From Neospora caninum Liverpool (taxonomy: Eukaryota > Apicomplexa > Conoidasida > Eucoccidiorida > Sarcocystidae), in NCBI RefSeq assembly GCF_000208865.1, contig NC_018398.1, positions 3,540,769-3,604,768 of the forward strand: DNA of 64,000 bases, in the 5' to 3' direction. The first letter of the stretch is position 1; each line of letters starts with the position of its first letter. Shown here in pieces: positions 11,263-22,535 of the stretch. Below the pieces are notes generated by a model. That model made no database searches and was not told the origin of the DNA. It worked only from the letters and a program-made list of their open reading frames with translations. The position numbers were made by a program, and so were the translations under genes.

Positions 11263-12753
11263 GTTTGTTATTTCGGAGGTAAATGTCAAGCAGCCGAGTT
11301 TTCTGGAGCGACTCAACCCTTCGCGGCGTTCGCAAAAAACGTTCGAAAAAAACACTACGCAGACGACGCTAGACCATTCTCTCGCGACGGAAACACCCTG
11401 CCAACCAGGAAAAGTCGGCTTCCGTCACTCAAAATTACTCAGAAAAAGCTGCAGAAACACACATTCATGCAATACAAATATACAGATATACATACATATA
11501 TATACATATATAGACACATATGAATGTAGATGTGTATGGGTATATCTATGTATATACGTACGTCCGTGTATGGGTGTATGCGTGAAGTAGGTATTTTAGG
11601 TAACAAGCAGTGAGAGCTGTCGCAGCGGTCAGCTGCTTTGTTCCGAACGATTGTGAGCATCGATGCTGGCACGCGGGAAGAAACGCATGCAGAATACGGA
11701 ATTTGCGTTGAGTCAGAAAGGAGGTTGAGGAAGGAGATTCAACTTTGGCGATCTCAGCCACCCTGTTTCCCTGGAACGACGACAAACAGTCAGGCAGTTT
11801 CCAGGTCTACACACCGTCCACAGTTTACCCGTCCGCTGTTCGCGCACGGTGTAGGGACTTGCTTAAAAGAAAAAGCGCTGCGGAAGTAGGCACGCGTCGG
11901 GCGTTTGGATCAAACGGATCTTGCCGCGTTTCCCCGGGAGTCAGCGAGGCTTTCGCCGAGTCAAAAGCAAGAGGCCTGCCAGTCTCTGAGGACGCAGGAG
12001 CGCAAAGACGCGAAAAAATGACGTGTTGAGGTCGGGACAACACGTTTCGCAAACGGAGGTGGCGGCTCTGTCTCCGCTCCTTTGTTTCCGCCGTGCGAAA
12101 AACAATCGGCAGTCAGCGGCATGCATTGGCTGGGCGTCGAGCGTTGAGCGCGAAAAAACCTGCCTCGGCGGGCGTCGCATGCACAGATTTCCCAAAGCTT
12201 TCCTTGTCGTGAGGAAGGCGAAGCCTCAAGAAACGACGCATTCGCAGACAGATGGAGTGCGCCGAGATGCGAAGAAGAAAAAAGAGCGGAAATGCAGAAA
12301 AAGGGAACTGCGGGAGGGGCGACACGGCACGCAACGGCTGTTCTGGCATTGAGAATTTGAGAGGATGTGCCGCGTTGTCTTGCGCTAAATCGCGGCAAAG
12401 TTTGAAGCGGGTGTAAGAGGAGGGGAAAGGAGAGACGTTCCGCCTTTTCTCTGCTTCTCCATGCCGAAGTTTCCCCCGGTTTCGCGGGATTTCCACAACC
12501 ACGCGAAGTTCGGAATGGGGCTGCATGCAAGGGAGCGATCAGAGAGGCAAAAGAGCGCGAGCAAGACACTGCCAGATGCAGACAGCCGCGCGGCCGGGCT
12601 GCAGGAAACTTCCCCTTTAGGTTTAATTCAAAACGCGGAAGATCCTTTGCCGAACGTTGTTTCAAGCAGGTGGATGTCTCTCTCTGAGCGCGGCGATGCA
12701 CTGCAATGTAATGAGGAACACCCGGATGCTACCGTGAGCTTCTGTGGTCTACA

Positions 12754-12781
12754 CATATATATATATATATATATATATATG
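12754..12781. repeat. (AT)n microsatellite
   Basis: AT run followed by two GGATTATxTA-type units. Confidence 0.9.
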
Positions 12782-14722
12782 GATTATTTAGACATATATG
12801 GATTATATACATAGGGGCCCATGCACAGGGCTATAAATTCCTCTATTGGTGGGTGAATGTTATATATATATATATGTGGGTGACGAGTTACGATTCTCGA
12901 CATCTAAACAATGATGCATACATGCGGTCAGACAGGCACCCGCAGCGAGGTGTGTCGAAATATCCACATCCTCCCACACACGCAGACCTTGATGTGTGAA
13001 TGCTATTATGTGTGAGAATTTAGAGTATTCATTTGTATATGCATGCGCGCATGTGCATGAAACGCACTTTGGAGATCAAATCAGCACACAAAATGTGAGG
13101 CTTCCGCGAAATGAACAGCACATCACGAAGAAACGTTGGCCCGCGAGATCTCCGATTCCGGTGAATCCTGTCAAGTCGGATTTCCGCAAACGCCCTCAAG
13201 TAGGAAATCGATCTTTGCGCAGAATTGGCGGCTTACCGCCCCTGAGACGCAGTTATGTCGAGCCTAGTCCCGGGGAAAAACGAATGCGTCTCGGTGTTTG
13301 CAACAGACGAGGGCAGGGTATTTCTAACAACTTGCCATCTCTCCGGTTCGGGGTGCCGAAGAAAACCTATCATGCTGCGCCGACGTCATCTAGACCGCTG
13401 TGTTCGAAAAAGACTTTCGCGTGCAGCCTGAAGACAGGGTTGGGTCACTTCAGAACAAAACTGAAAATCCTACCCACTCAATATGCTTCGAAAGCTGTAG
13501 TGGACGGTCGCATCCTGCGAGAGCGAAACTTTGTGTATGCAACGGGAGCTATAGATATGCATATGCATACCCCCAAGTCTCTCTCCACGCAGATGCACAC
13601 ATAAAGTGAAGGGAGCCTCAAGGTGGAGAGACTGAAATGTTAAAAGTTTTTTCGGCTCAACACGCCCGTGTGAAAGCCTCGGGGGAGCAGAGACCGACCA
13701 CCCCTCCTGAAAAGCGGTCCTCGGTGGGCGATCATGAAAAAAGCAATCAGTGGAGCCGGGACATCGACAAAGAGCAACACGGAAGACCTCGTAGAAATGC
13801 AAAGTGCATGGAATATTTACAACCTCCAAAGCTCCCCGTATACGATACAAGCCCACAAAGACTTAGACAGTCTTGCCATATACGCATGTGTACGGTCGAG
13901 GAAAGATAGTCCGGGAGATGCATGCATTCACACATTCGTCTATATATATGACTAACGCCATACAAAGACACATATGTATACATCTACGTATGCGATATAC
14001 GAAGCAGAGTAAGAGATAAAAAAGTACGTGTTACACATATATATAGGTATATTTGTATGGGTAACAATGAGAGGAGATCGGGTATACCCCTGTACTCTCC
14101 TGTTTGTTCAGATGTGGCAAAGACGATTTCTGGTGTGTTTAAGGCAAGGGTATATGTGCGATGGCCGTAGCATCACAAGCGTACGACACCCCGCGCCAAA
14201 ATTGAGAAGCGCTTGAGTCGTCGTGTTTTGGCCCACGATCGAGAGCCGATGCTTCCGAGTTTTCCACGAATTTTGTGACATCCGCCGTGTGCCGCCCTGT
14301 CAACAGAGTCGAGCGCTCCCCAGTGTCTGAAAGAAACCCCTCTGCTTGCTGCAAGCTAGGTCCAGACTGCGTCACCTAAAGCGACAATCTCACCATCCAC
14401 CTCTGGAAAGCTTTTCTGTCAGAAATAGCGACTGACCACGGACGTCGACATCGCGCACAGAGAAGCTGCTGCGAAACCGTTTCACAAGTCCGTCTCAACC
14501 CTCGCCGGTGTCGGCAGCCGCTCGCCTTGTTCTGGCGCAGCTCCAAAGAAACCTTTTGTCGTTTTTCTGTTTGCAAGCGTTCTTTTTTCTGGGCGTCCCA
14601 GCGCGTGGTCCCCAGAAAAGGTGGCCCCCTCGACAAAAAAGCTGCACGGACCTGCGTTCGCCTTTTTACCCCCCGCGCAGACGCTGCGGGCCGTTCTGCC
14701 GCCCCGACCCCGCGCTCCTTTC

Positions 14723-14737
14723 TCCGACTATAAGCCG
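14723..14737 (-). promoter_or_regulatory. TRP-1-like ribosomal-protein promoter motif
   Basis: The plus strand reads CCGACTATAAGCCG; its reverse complement CGGCTTATAGTCGG differs at one position from the core of the Toxoplasma ribosomal-protein promoter motif as I recall it (TCGGCTTATATTCGG). It sits about 240 bases upstream of the RPL18 ATG in a GC- and pyrimidine-rich stretch, where such elements are expected. The consensus is quoted from memory. Confidence 0.6.
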
Positions 14738-14978
14738 CCCCATCACGCGTGGCGCCGTTTGTGCGGCTCGCCCATGCAAACGGGGCGATTTTTCGCAGGG
14801 GTTCGCAAGCGCCCAGAGATTCGTCGCCCTTTTCCTTCTCTGTCGCCGCGGTTTTTGTCGTCTTTTTGCTGGCTTGTGTGTCGAGAGAGGGGAGACGAAG
14901 AAGCCTGCGATTCTCACCTGTTATTTTTTCGGCCGGTTTGGGCGTGTCTCTGTCTCTTCTGCTCTCTTCCGCGTCAAA

Positions 14979-17925
14979 ATGGTAAGTGTCCCCCTCGTGG
15001 CTTCCTCCCCCATTCGCCGCTTTCTTCTGGTGTGGGGTATCTCTGTTCACCCTTTGTCGACACCGCTTCTGCCCCTTTTTCGTTGCCTTGCATCTCCGAT
15101 CTTTTTCCCCCTTTCCTTTCGCAAAAATTCCCCAAATCCCATCTCTGGCTCGGCGGCGCGATCTCCCCTGCTGCCCCCGACTCGAAAATCCCGCCCTGCC
15201 CTAATGCATGTGCTTCAAACGGTCGCTGCGGCGTCCCAGATTTGCAGACGGCGAAACGCGGGGAGAAAGACCACGAGGAAGAAAAAGAGGGAGAAAAGGG
15301 AAAAGAAGGAACAAATCCCTCGGCCATAAGAGGGCGCGTGGGGCGGGGGAAATTCGCTTCACTCGGTTTGCACGAGGGGAACAATCGCGCGGGGAGAGGG
15401 GGGGGGAACGTTTTGGGTGGTGACGGCCAGAGAGAAACGAAAAAAAAGTCTGTTTTTACGTTTTGTGGCCCTACCCTCGCGCCAGTCGGTTGTCCTTTCT
15501 CCTCGTTGTTGGCGGTGTCGAGAAGCGGCGTCACGCGGTGCGCGACTCTCCAGCGGAAGGACGGGAAGTACCGACTAAGCCGACGCGTGCTGTTGCGGCT
15601 TTTCCAGAGTCTTTATCTTTTGTGTGCACCAGCGCTGTCCCCCCTTCTTGATCGCGTGCGTCGGTTCCTCAAGTCATTCCTTCTTTTCACGGGGGAGTGC
15701 CCTCGTTCCTCCCTTGCTGGAGAGCAAGGGGGATTCGCGGCAATCGTAAAGAACTGGGTTTTCTGTATGTCTCCTAACTTACCCTTTCCCCCGCTTTTTT
15801 CCACCGGGGGATGTTTGTGCGTGTGTGTGTCGTTCCGGTGTCTGGACTCCCGGAAACGTGACAAGCGCAGCGGCAGTACCTTCTTTACTGCGCCCTTTGG
15901 GGCGCGGCGCCTCTCCAAAGCGGAAATCCGTTGGTGTATGTGCGCCTCGCTCCTGTTTTTGCAGGGTGTCGATCTCGAGCACAACGGCCGCAAGAAGAAG
16001 GGCGGTCGCAGGACAGTGAAGTCGCAAAACCCGTACCTGCGCCTCCTCGTAAAGGTAAGAAGGCTTCTCACCCACGGCGCTTCTCTCCGGGTGTGCCGAA
16101 GCACTGGGTCGGCACCTGGAAAAGGACCACGGAGCAGTCCTTGTAGCAGATGTCAACGCATGCACGCGAGCGAGCCTTTGTGCTGGCGGTTAGGGGGAGT
16201 CGCGGCCGCTCAGAAGTGTGTCTGGAGTTAGGCAAGTTGAATCTTCTCTTTGGGAAGCCTGGGAAAAAAGCGCGGATGTGTCCTTCCTCAGGGACGTGTC
16301 TTTTCCCGTGCGCAAAACCTAGCCAGACGCAGCCGGTGACTTGTGCAGCCGAGAGTCGAGAGCTGGACTTCTCTAAACAGAAACACAGCCCAAACGTGCA
16401 TGCAAAGAGAGGCGCGTTCGGGGACCTCATCCGCTGGCGTGTGAAGGTGTAGATCGCGTCTCTGGCGTCGGGTGCTGCGCCTTTTCCGCAGCTCTACCAG
16501 TTCCTGGCACGTCGCACCAACAGCAGCTTCAATGCCGTGGTTCTGAAGCGTCTGATGGGCCCGAAGAGGCTGAAGGCTCCGATGTCTCTGTCGAAGCTCG
16601 CGCGTCACATGAAGGACAAGGAAGACCACATTGCAGTTCTCGTCGGCTCCGTCACCGGTCCGTCGAATTCACCCGAACACACGCGCAAAGGACGCGGCGC
16701 AGTCGAAAGGTGTACATACACCTCGCATCCACACGCCACGAACTAGATACATACATACGCACGGATGACACATATCTGCAGATGTGAAGAAGCCATGTAC
16801 AAACGTACATAAGCATATACATATATATAGAGAGAGAGACACGCAAGTACGTGTTCCACAGAAAGCTAGGGGGTCGGGGTGTATGCCTCGAGGGACGTCT
16901 CGTGATTTTGGCGGTGCACTCCGGAAGGCCTTAAACTTTATAGGCACATTGATATCGCTTCGCTCTTCTCGGAGAGACACCGCATACACGAACACTTCCT
17001 GTGTGTATGGAGTGTATAGAAAAGAGCGCGTTCTTCCGGTGTGTTTATCTGTTTTTGACTGTCTCTTTTCTCTTTTTCGTGTCGCAGACGACATTCGCAT
17101 GGTCCACGTCCCGAAATTGAGCGTTTGCGCTCTGCGATTCTCGGAGACTGCGCGTCGCCGCTTGGAGAAAGCTGGAGGCGAATGCATCACCTTTGATCAA
17201 CTCGCTCTTCGTCGCCCCAAAGGCTCCAAGTGCGTTCTTCTCCGTGCAGCAACCAAGAGCCGCGAAGCTGACAAGCACTTCGGGGCTGCGCCAGGTACGC
17301 TTCCGGTTTGCTCTCTCTCCCCGGCTTTTCCCTCGTGGTTCACGCCAACGTGCGATTTCCCAGCGGCAGCGCGTTTCCTGACGCACACGGTGCCGACTCG
17401 CGCTGTATCCAGGCAGCTTACGTCCTTTCGCGTCTGTATAGGGAGACAAGAGGTCTTTGTTTTTTGTCGCATGCCTTGGGCTGCAAAGGGACTCACAGCG
17501 AACATAGCAGAGACTCTTTTCGGGCTCTTCCAGCCCGTGCTTCCCAGAAAACACGAGACGCGCGCGAGAGTGCCAAGCACTCGTCTCTCATCGTCGCTGC
17601 ATCGAAAACCAGAGCGGCAAAATCACTCTTATTTTATTAGGATATCCATTCGAGGGGCCTATACAGTTCCGTATAGTCGTTATGTCGGTCAAACGCATCG
17701 GTCTCTCTACAGACGTATAGAGAAGGGTTGGTGGTCACTTGAGGCATGGAATTCTTCGCGTCCTTCTTAGTTCCACCTGAGTTTCGAGTTGTTTATGCAG
17801 AACTGCGTTAGGCTTTGTGTTTTTCAGGTACCCCTGGATCCAAGGCCCGCCCGTATGTGCGCTCAAGTGGCCGCAAGTTCGAGAAGGCGCGTGGTCGCAG
17901 AAAGTCGCGTGGATACAAGAACTAA
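14979..17925 (+). CDS. RPL18: 60S ribosomal protein L18 (eL18)
   Basis: Structural protein of the large cytosolic ribosomal subunit. Exons: 14979-14981 (the ATG only), 15965-16054, 16492-16657, 17088-17294, 17828-17925; total 564 nt, 187 residues, against 188 in human. Family landmarks in order: MGVDLEHN start, [75 protein letters not shown] and the conserved RGYKN end. All junctions fit in phase (0, 0, 1, 1) with GT-AG introns. The start is set by ATG|GTAAGT at 14979 after a pyrimidine-rich leader ending TCTTCCGCGTCAAA. A ribosomal-protein-type promoter motif lies upstream. Intron 1 is 983 nt long. Confidence 0.96.
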
Positions 17926-18896
17926 GGCGTCTTGGGTGTTTCTTGTGTCAGGGGAAGACATGCATCCTCGTCTTCTGTGTGCAGTCTCTCAGTGTTAAGT
18001 CTGTCGATTTCCTAACATTTGCTGGCGTAGAAGACAATCTTCCAAACCTGCGTAATTTCGTTGCCGCTCTCAAACCCGGTACGCGAACTCCCGCCAGTCG
18101 CCAGCCCCATCGCATGCGCGAAACAAGGTCCTCGTACTATATTCGGGCACTCTCGGGCTGCTCCACATGCACATGTAGTTAAGGCACATGACTGCGTGTG
18201 CACATAAAGAAATCCTGGCGAGAAACACCTGGATAGATAGGCACTCGGACCTGTGCGCCTGTACATCGGTAGCTCTCGACGCACATCTTGATATAGGCAG
18301 ATGTCGATACAGCTATTTTTTACACGGCGAAATATAAAGATGCACAGGCCCTGAGAGCGAAGCAGTCTGATGCGTCGGCGCGAGCCTATGTTGTAATAGT
18401 GAACGATAGTCAGCTTCGTCCGACGTCTGTTCGTGGACAGCGGCGACGTGTAGGGCAAATGAGGCACTGTAGGATGTGTCCTTTCAGGCGTAGGACCATG
18501 AGTTTAACAGCGAAGTAAAATTTTGAACTCGTCTTGAACCCGAGAAACAGCACGCGGCAAACATGGAGACCTTTCTACCGACGCCGAGTCGCACCGGAAT
18601 GTCGACGGTGCGCGGCAGCACGGAGGACCCATGAGCCAGGTGTACATTGATGGAAATGCGGTTTCCAAGTCAGGCATCTCTCTAAACTGTAACGTTTCCT
18701 GCTAGGGTATACAGTGATCTACGAATCGACACAGGCGATATCCTGACGGCTGCGACCCCCTAATGCAACTAGCTCCTTGGTGGGGGGTTCTGCTGTGGCA
18801 GCGTTGTGTACACACTACACACAGTCATATATATATATATATATATATGCATATATATATATATATATATATATATAGTGTTGTTGTATATCTGTA

Positions 18897-18929
<33 letters not shown>

Positions 18930-19707
18930 GTGGATGCATGCGTGGGTCTACAGCGCTGTGAACTGGTGGCTTTAAAAGGCGTTCACGGCTTTGTCTGTTG
19001 TACGTCGGCGTGACTGTCAGCAACGCCCCTTTGTTTGCTTGTCCCAAGAAGCTGCAACGTTCCCCATTCAAGAGAGGCACGAACGAGACTGGACGCAAAA
19101 GCGTAGGCGGGGGATCTCGAACCTGCACGGCGCGCGGCCAGTGCGTGGCGAGTCGGTTTGGCATCGGGAGACAGCGACGCTTGTGTCTCTCGTCTAATGT
19201 GTCCGTTTTGTCTTTGAATGCTACTCTGTCCAAGCAGCGAAACGCGAAACACACACATCACCTTAGGCGCGAAGCGAAGCGGCAACCCTACAACAGATCT
19301 GTGTGATGGCGTGCGGCTGCGCTTTGAGGTTTATCCTCCGTACAACTACAAAGCCGGCGTCTGAACGGCCAGATCATAGCAGCGACTACCCTTCCTGTCC
19401 CTTTCGTGCTCGGCGCATGCAGTACGAGTCCGGCATCACCTAAGCTCGAGTCCCTCCGCAAGCGCATGCAACGAAGGGTCTCCCGTGCCTCTCGAGGTAC
19501 TGGAGAAAAAAAGTTACGGCAGCCAAGCAGCGGCTGTTCTCGCGCGAGGCGTCGCCCCAGCGCGGCCGTTTCCCGTGGGGTAATGAACCTCGCGATCTGT
19601 AACGCAGAGAAGCCTTTTAAACAACGGCGAGCGAAACCCGTGAAAACCGGAAACAAGACAGAACTGAGAGGAGAGGCCAGAAAGCAGCACACGAGTCTTT
19701 TTAAAAG
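17926..19707. other. Convergent intergenic region
   Basis: 3' flanks of RPL18 (+) and archease (-). No supportable gene. The main landmark is the triple AT microsatellite at 18825-18928. Short open frames around 18990-19700 have no domain. Confidence 0.6.
18825..18928. repeat. Triple (AT)n microsatellite
   Basis: Three AT runs separated by a single GC step (near 18849) and by GTGTTGTTGTATATCTGTACC (about 18878-18899). Confidence 0.95.
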
Positions 19708-20565
19708 TTAAATGTCCACGAGAACAAAGACTTCCACGGCTCTCCCGTCTTCCCGTGTTTTTTCTTCGTTGTTGTCCGTGGAGTCGCTGCCTTCTCGCTC
19801 TTCTCCGTTGGCTTCCCCGTCGGCGGCAGCCTCTCGCTTTTGCCATACTTTCATTTCGTGCATGGTGATGGCTTTGACTTCGGTGCCTTGCGAGTGTTTG
19901 CTCCGATCAAACACTTCGCCCCGGACCTCACAGGAGAGGCAGCCGTTCGCGGCGTCGAGGCGCGTGACGTCGATGTTGCACGCCACAAAGTATTCACTGC
20001 CGTACAGAAAGAGCAATTCGTCCATAAAGTGGAAAAGCAAGTCCTCGAGATCCCCACCGGAAGCCTGCACTGTTCTGCGCTCGCGCGGCTCCACACGGTC
20101 TGTGTCGGTCATGTAGTGGAAGAGCGCTTTCCCCGCGTTCTCAAAGGCTGCAGAGAGCGAGACTCCCCACGCATGAATAATCACATCCGCCGTGTGGTCC
20201 AGGTACTCAAAGCCGAGATCGCCGCCTGCGGGCGTCGTCCCGAAGGACTGCAAAGAAGCGCGTTCCGCTGGGTCCGTTTCTTCACGTGGCCTCTCCACGC
20301 TCCGCTGGGCGGCGGCGTGTCGAGTGTCTACGGACGGCCGTTCCCGACCAGCTGCGGGGGAGTTCTGCGCCTCTACATCCAGCGAGGAGCTCGGACGAGA
20401 GCCGAGACTCTCTGCGTTTGACGCACCGTCGTCAGAATCGACAGACGGTCTGTGATGCTTTCGCGTGCGTGGACGCGGGGGCAGAGACCTGACGGACACG
20501 GCCCCAACTTGAATCAGTCGAACGTCCGCCTCACCCTTTTCTCGTCCACAGACAGTTCCTTCCAT
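19708..20565 (-). CDS. Archease (RtcB RNA-ligase cofactor)
   Basis: Archease activates the RtcB tRNA ligase by promoting its guanylylation, and so acts in tRNA exon ligation and, in some eukaryotes, unconventional mRNA splicing. The open frame is uninterrupted; the first ATG (20565-20563, AAAAAGGATGG context) gives 285 residues. The archease domain fills the C-terminal half: FEYLDHTADVIIHAWG with the metal-site Asp, LFHYMTDTD, DLEDLLFHFMDELLFLY, EVRGEVFD, GTEVKAITMHEM, and the terminal FVLVDI whose Asp is conserved. Archeases are usually 140-170 residues. This one adds an N-terminal extension of about 130 residues, Ser/Arg/Glu-rich and low complexity, and an acidic Asn/Glu insert of about 30 residues just before the last strand. 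No upstream ATG exists in frame, but an unseen 5' exon cannot be excluded. Confidence 0.9.
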   Translation of the reverse strand: MEGTVCGREKGEADVRLIQVGAVSVRSLPPRPRTRKHHRPSVDSDDGASNAESLGSRPSSSLDVEAQNSPAAGRERPSVDTRHAAAQRSVERPREETDPAERASLQSFGTTPAGGDLGFEYLDHTADVIIHAWGVSLSAAFENAGKALFHYMTDTDRVEPRERRTVQASGGDLEDLLFHFMDELLFLYGSEYFVACNIDVTRLDAANGCLSCEVRGEVFDRSKHSQGTEVKAITMHEMKVWQKREAAADGEANGEEREGSDSTDNNEEKTREDGRAVEVFVLVDI

Positions 20566-20990
20566 CCTTTTTGTCGCGGACAACCCCCTAAAAACACTCC
20601 ACAAACGAGAGGCTGCGGGCGTTTCTCCTAGGCGTCTCGCTTTCCCCCTACATTTCTCCGGTTTGCTTCCACCGTTGTTCCTTGTGTCGGCGAGAAACGG
20701 GATCGAACCTCGAGCGTGTGAAGAGGCGAGACACGACGCCTGGGATCTGAGCCGAGCCAAACTTCTTCAGTCGCTTCTTTTTGAGAAAATCCTGTTCCTC
20801 GGCGGTCCTCTGACCCTCACGTTTGGCCGCGGTCTAATAAAGCCTCACATCCGCCCGTGGTCGGGGCGGCTGCAAGACGAAACAGCACTCGGCGAGCAAA
20901 AACGCACTTTCTTTCGTGCGGAAGAACAGGAGACGGTACAAGAGACTCCGAACACGCAGACGACGGCAATTAATAACAAACGAGACTCGG

Positions 20991-20993
<3 letters not shown>

Positions 20994-21026
<33 letters not shown>
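20994..21026. repeat. (CA)n microsatellite
   Basis: About 16 CA units, 430 bases upstream of the archease ATG; read as TG on the archease coding strand. Confidence 0.97.
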
Positions 21027-21029
<3 letters not shown>

Positions 21030-21965
21030 GAGCATCGGAGCGGAAATGCGCCGATCTTGCTGTCTCTTGAGTAGCTTTTGCTCCTGGCCAGAAACGAGAC
21101 GGTTGCCCTCAGCCCCCCGAGTGTCCACTTCCCCTTGGGTCCCGAATTTCTCCCGAGTTTTGCAAGGAACTCAAAAAAACAAGCTGGAAGGAGAAGAAAT
21201 GCTGGATTCTCTTGCGAAGAAGCGTCGCGGGGCGGCGAGACACGGCGGGACTCTTCCGCGGAGGAGAGCGGTGAAGCACAAGAAGAAAGGAAGAGCGGGA
21301 AGGTCCTCCTTTGGCAACCTCGAAGAAGCGCCGAGAAGGAAAAAAACGCGATCTCGAGTCCGCAGAAGTGAATGTGCAACCGAGACAAAACACGCCCCGT
21401 GGCGCCGCGTCTCATGCAAGACCTCACAGAGGCCGATACAAGACTGTCCGCTCTGCTGTTCAGATCAACAACGCAGCCACAGAACGGAACGAATCGAAGG
21501 AGAAAAAAAAACAGAGCGGAAAAAGCAAGGGATCCCTGACAAGACCGCGGACAAAGAGTGAACCGCATGCATCGAAGTTGGGGAGATGCAAACGCGACCA
21601 GGCAGCCAGCCGCCGAGATGCTCAAGAAAACCTAAAACAAAAAATAGAGCATTTCCCCCGCTCTAATTTCTGTGTTCCACGCCACCTTAAAGTCGGATCG
21701 GCTGCAAAGAGAGAAGACGTTTAACGAGTGCGAAAAGAAAGATTTCCTCGTGGTTGAACCCAGTTGCTTGGCCGCAAGAGCTCGAAGTCCCGCGAGAGCG
21801 CAACATGTCCATGTGAGATCTTTTCACTTCGAGAGGGACGAGTTTCTCCTCACATGTGAGCGACATCTCCGGCCTATCTACCGAATGGAAGAAGCTGAAC
21901 TCGTCCACGGAGACCATTTCTCTCGTGAGGTTCAATGTTGGCGGGGAAGTGAGAAGGACCCTTAC

Positions 21966-22535
21966 CGCCGCCAGCCATGCAAACTTTGGTAGCGCGAGGG
22001 AACCGATGCCTGAGGGCAGGGACGCGAGAAGAAACACCGCAGACGAAGGCGAGGCGAGAGCCTCCTGGGGCAGTGTAAGTCCGAAGCAGCCTCCTATGTA
22101 GCCGCCTTTTGTCAGGTTCTCGGAGAATGAGAAGCGAGAGACAGATCGCTCCAGGCGACCTTCCCTCAGAGCCCGAAGTGTAGGTGTGAAGGAAGATCAC
22201 CGCGCACAACGAGGTATGGTGTTCTTCATTTGGAGCACGATAGGCCACAATGGGTTTGGATTTAAAGCGCGTAAAAAAGCCCCAACCGGATCTGCCGCAA
22301 GGGCCGGGGGACGCCTTCGATGGGATTTCCACACGAAATCCACACGGAAGAAGCTGGTGGGAACTCCACACAGACGCCTGACACGCCCCACTTTGGGTGT
22401 TCTGGGTTCGTGAGGATTCCTCCAAGAACGGCACGAGCTCGTGGACGAAGACTCGTTTTTCTTCCCAGGCACTCTGTGTCACACTGTTGACAAAAAGATG
22501 CAGAGCAGCCCTGGCATACGAGCAAAACGCCTCTT
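21966..22535 (-). CDS. Possible two-exon fragment of an unknown protein
   Basis: Not recognised. Two minus-strand segments join in phase 0: 22535-22201 (ends before GTGATC) and 22118-21966 (follows the acceptor TTCTCATTCTCCGAG and ends before GTAAGG). The first reads as a mixed soluble sequence (for example SAWEEKRVFVHELVPFLEES and TRFKSKPIVAYRAPNEEHH). The second has a glycine-rich and hydrophobic stretch (GGYIGGCFGLTL, AVFLLASLPSGIGSLALPKF). A further coding-like stretch lies upstream near 22650-22840 (LLDVRIREFQNGDLYVCH), but I could not join it in phase. No start or stop is assigned. Several frames are open here, so this may be chance. Confidence 0.25.

Larger units (their letters stand above)
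11263..14978. other. Divergent intergenic region
   Basis: About 3.7 kb between the membrane-protein start (-) and the RPL18 start (+); it must hold both promoters. Contents: AT/GTAT-rich stretches (about 11470-11560, 12754-12781, 12860-12876, 13930-14060), a pyrimidine-rich block before RPL18, and the motif at 14723-14737. A 202-codon open frame (12996-13604, plus) has no recognisable domain and is not called. Confidence 0.6.

Noticed and set aside
20834..21625. 263-codon minus-strand open frame
   Set aside because: Runs through the CA microsatellite, composition is Ser/Phe/Leu/Cys noise, no recognisable domain.
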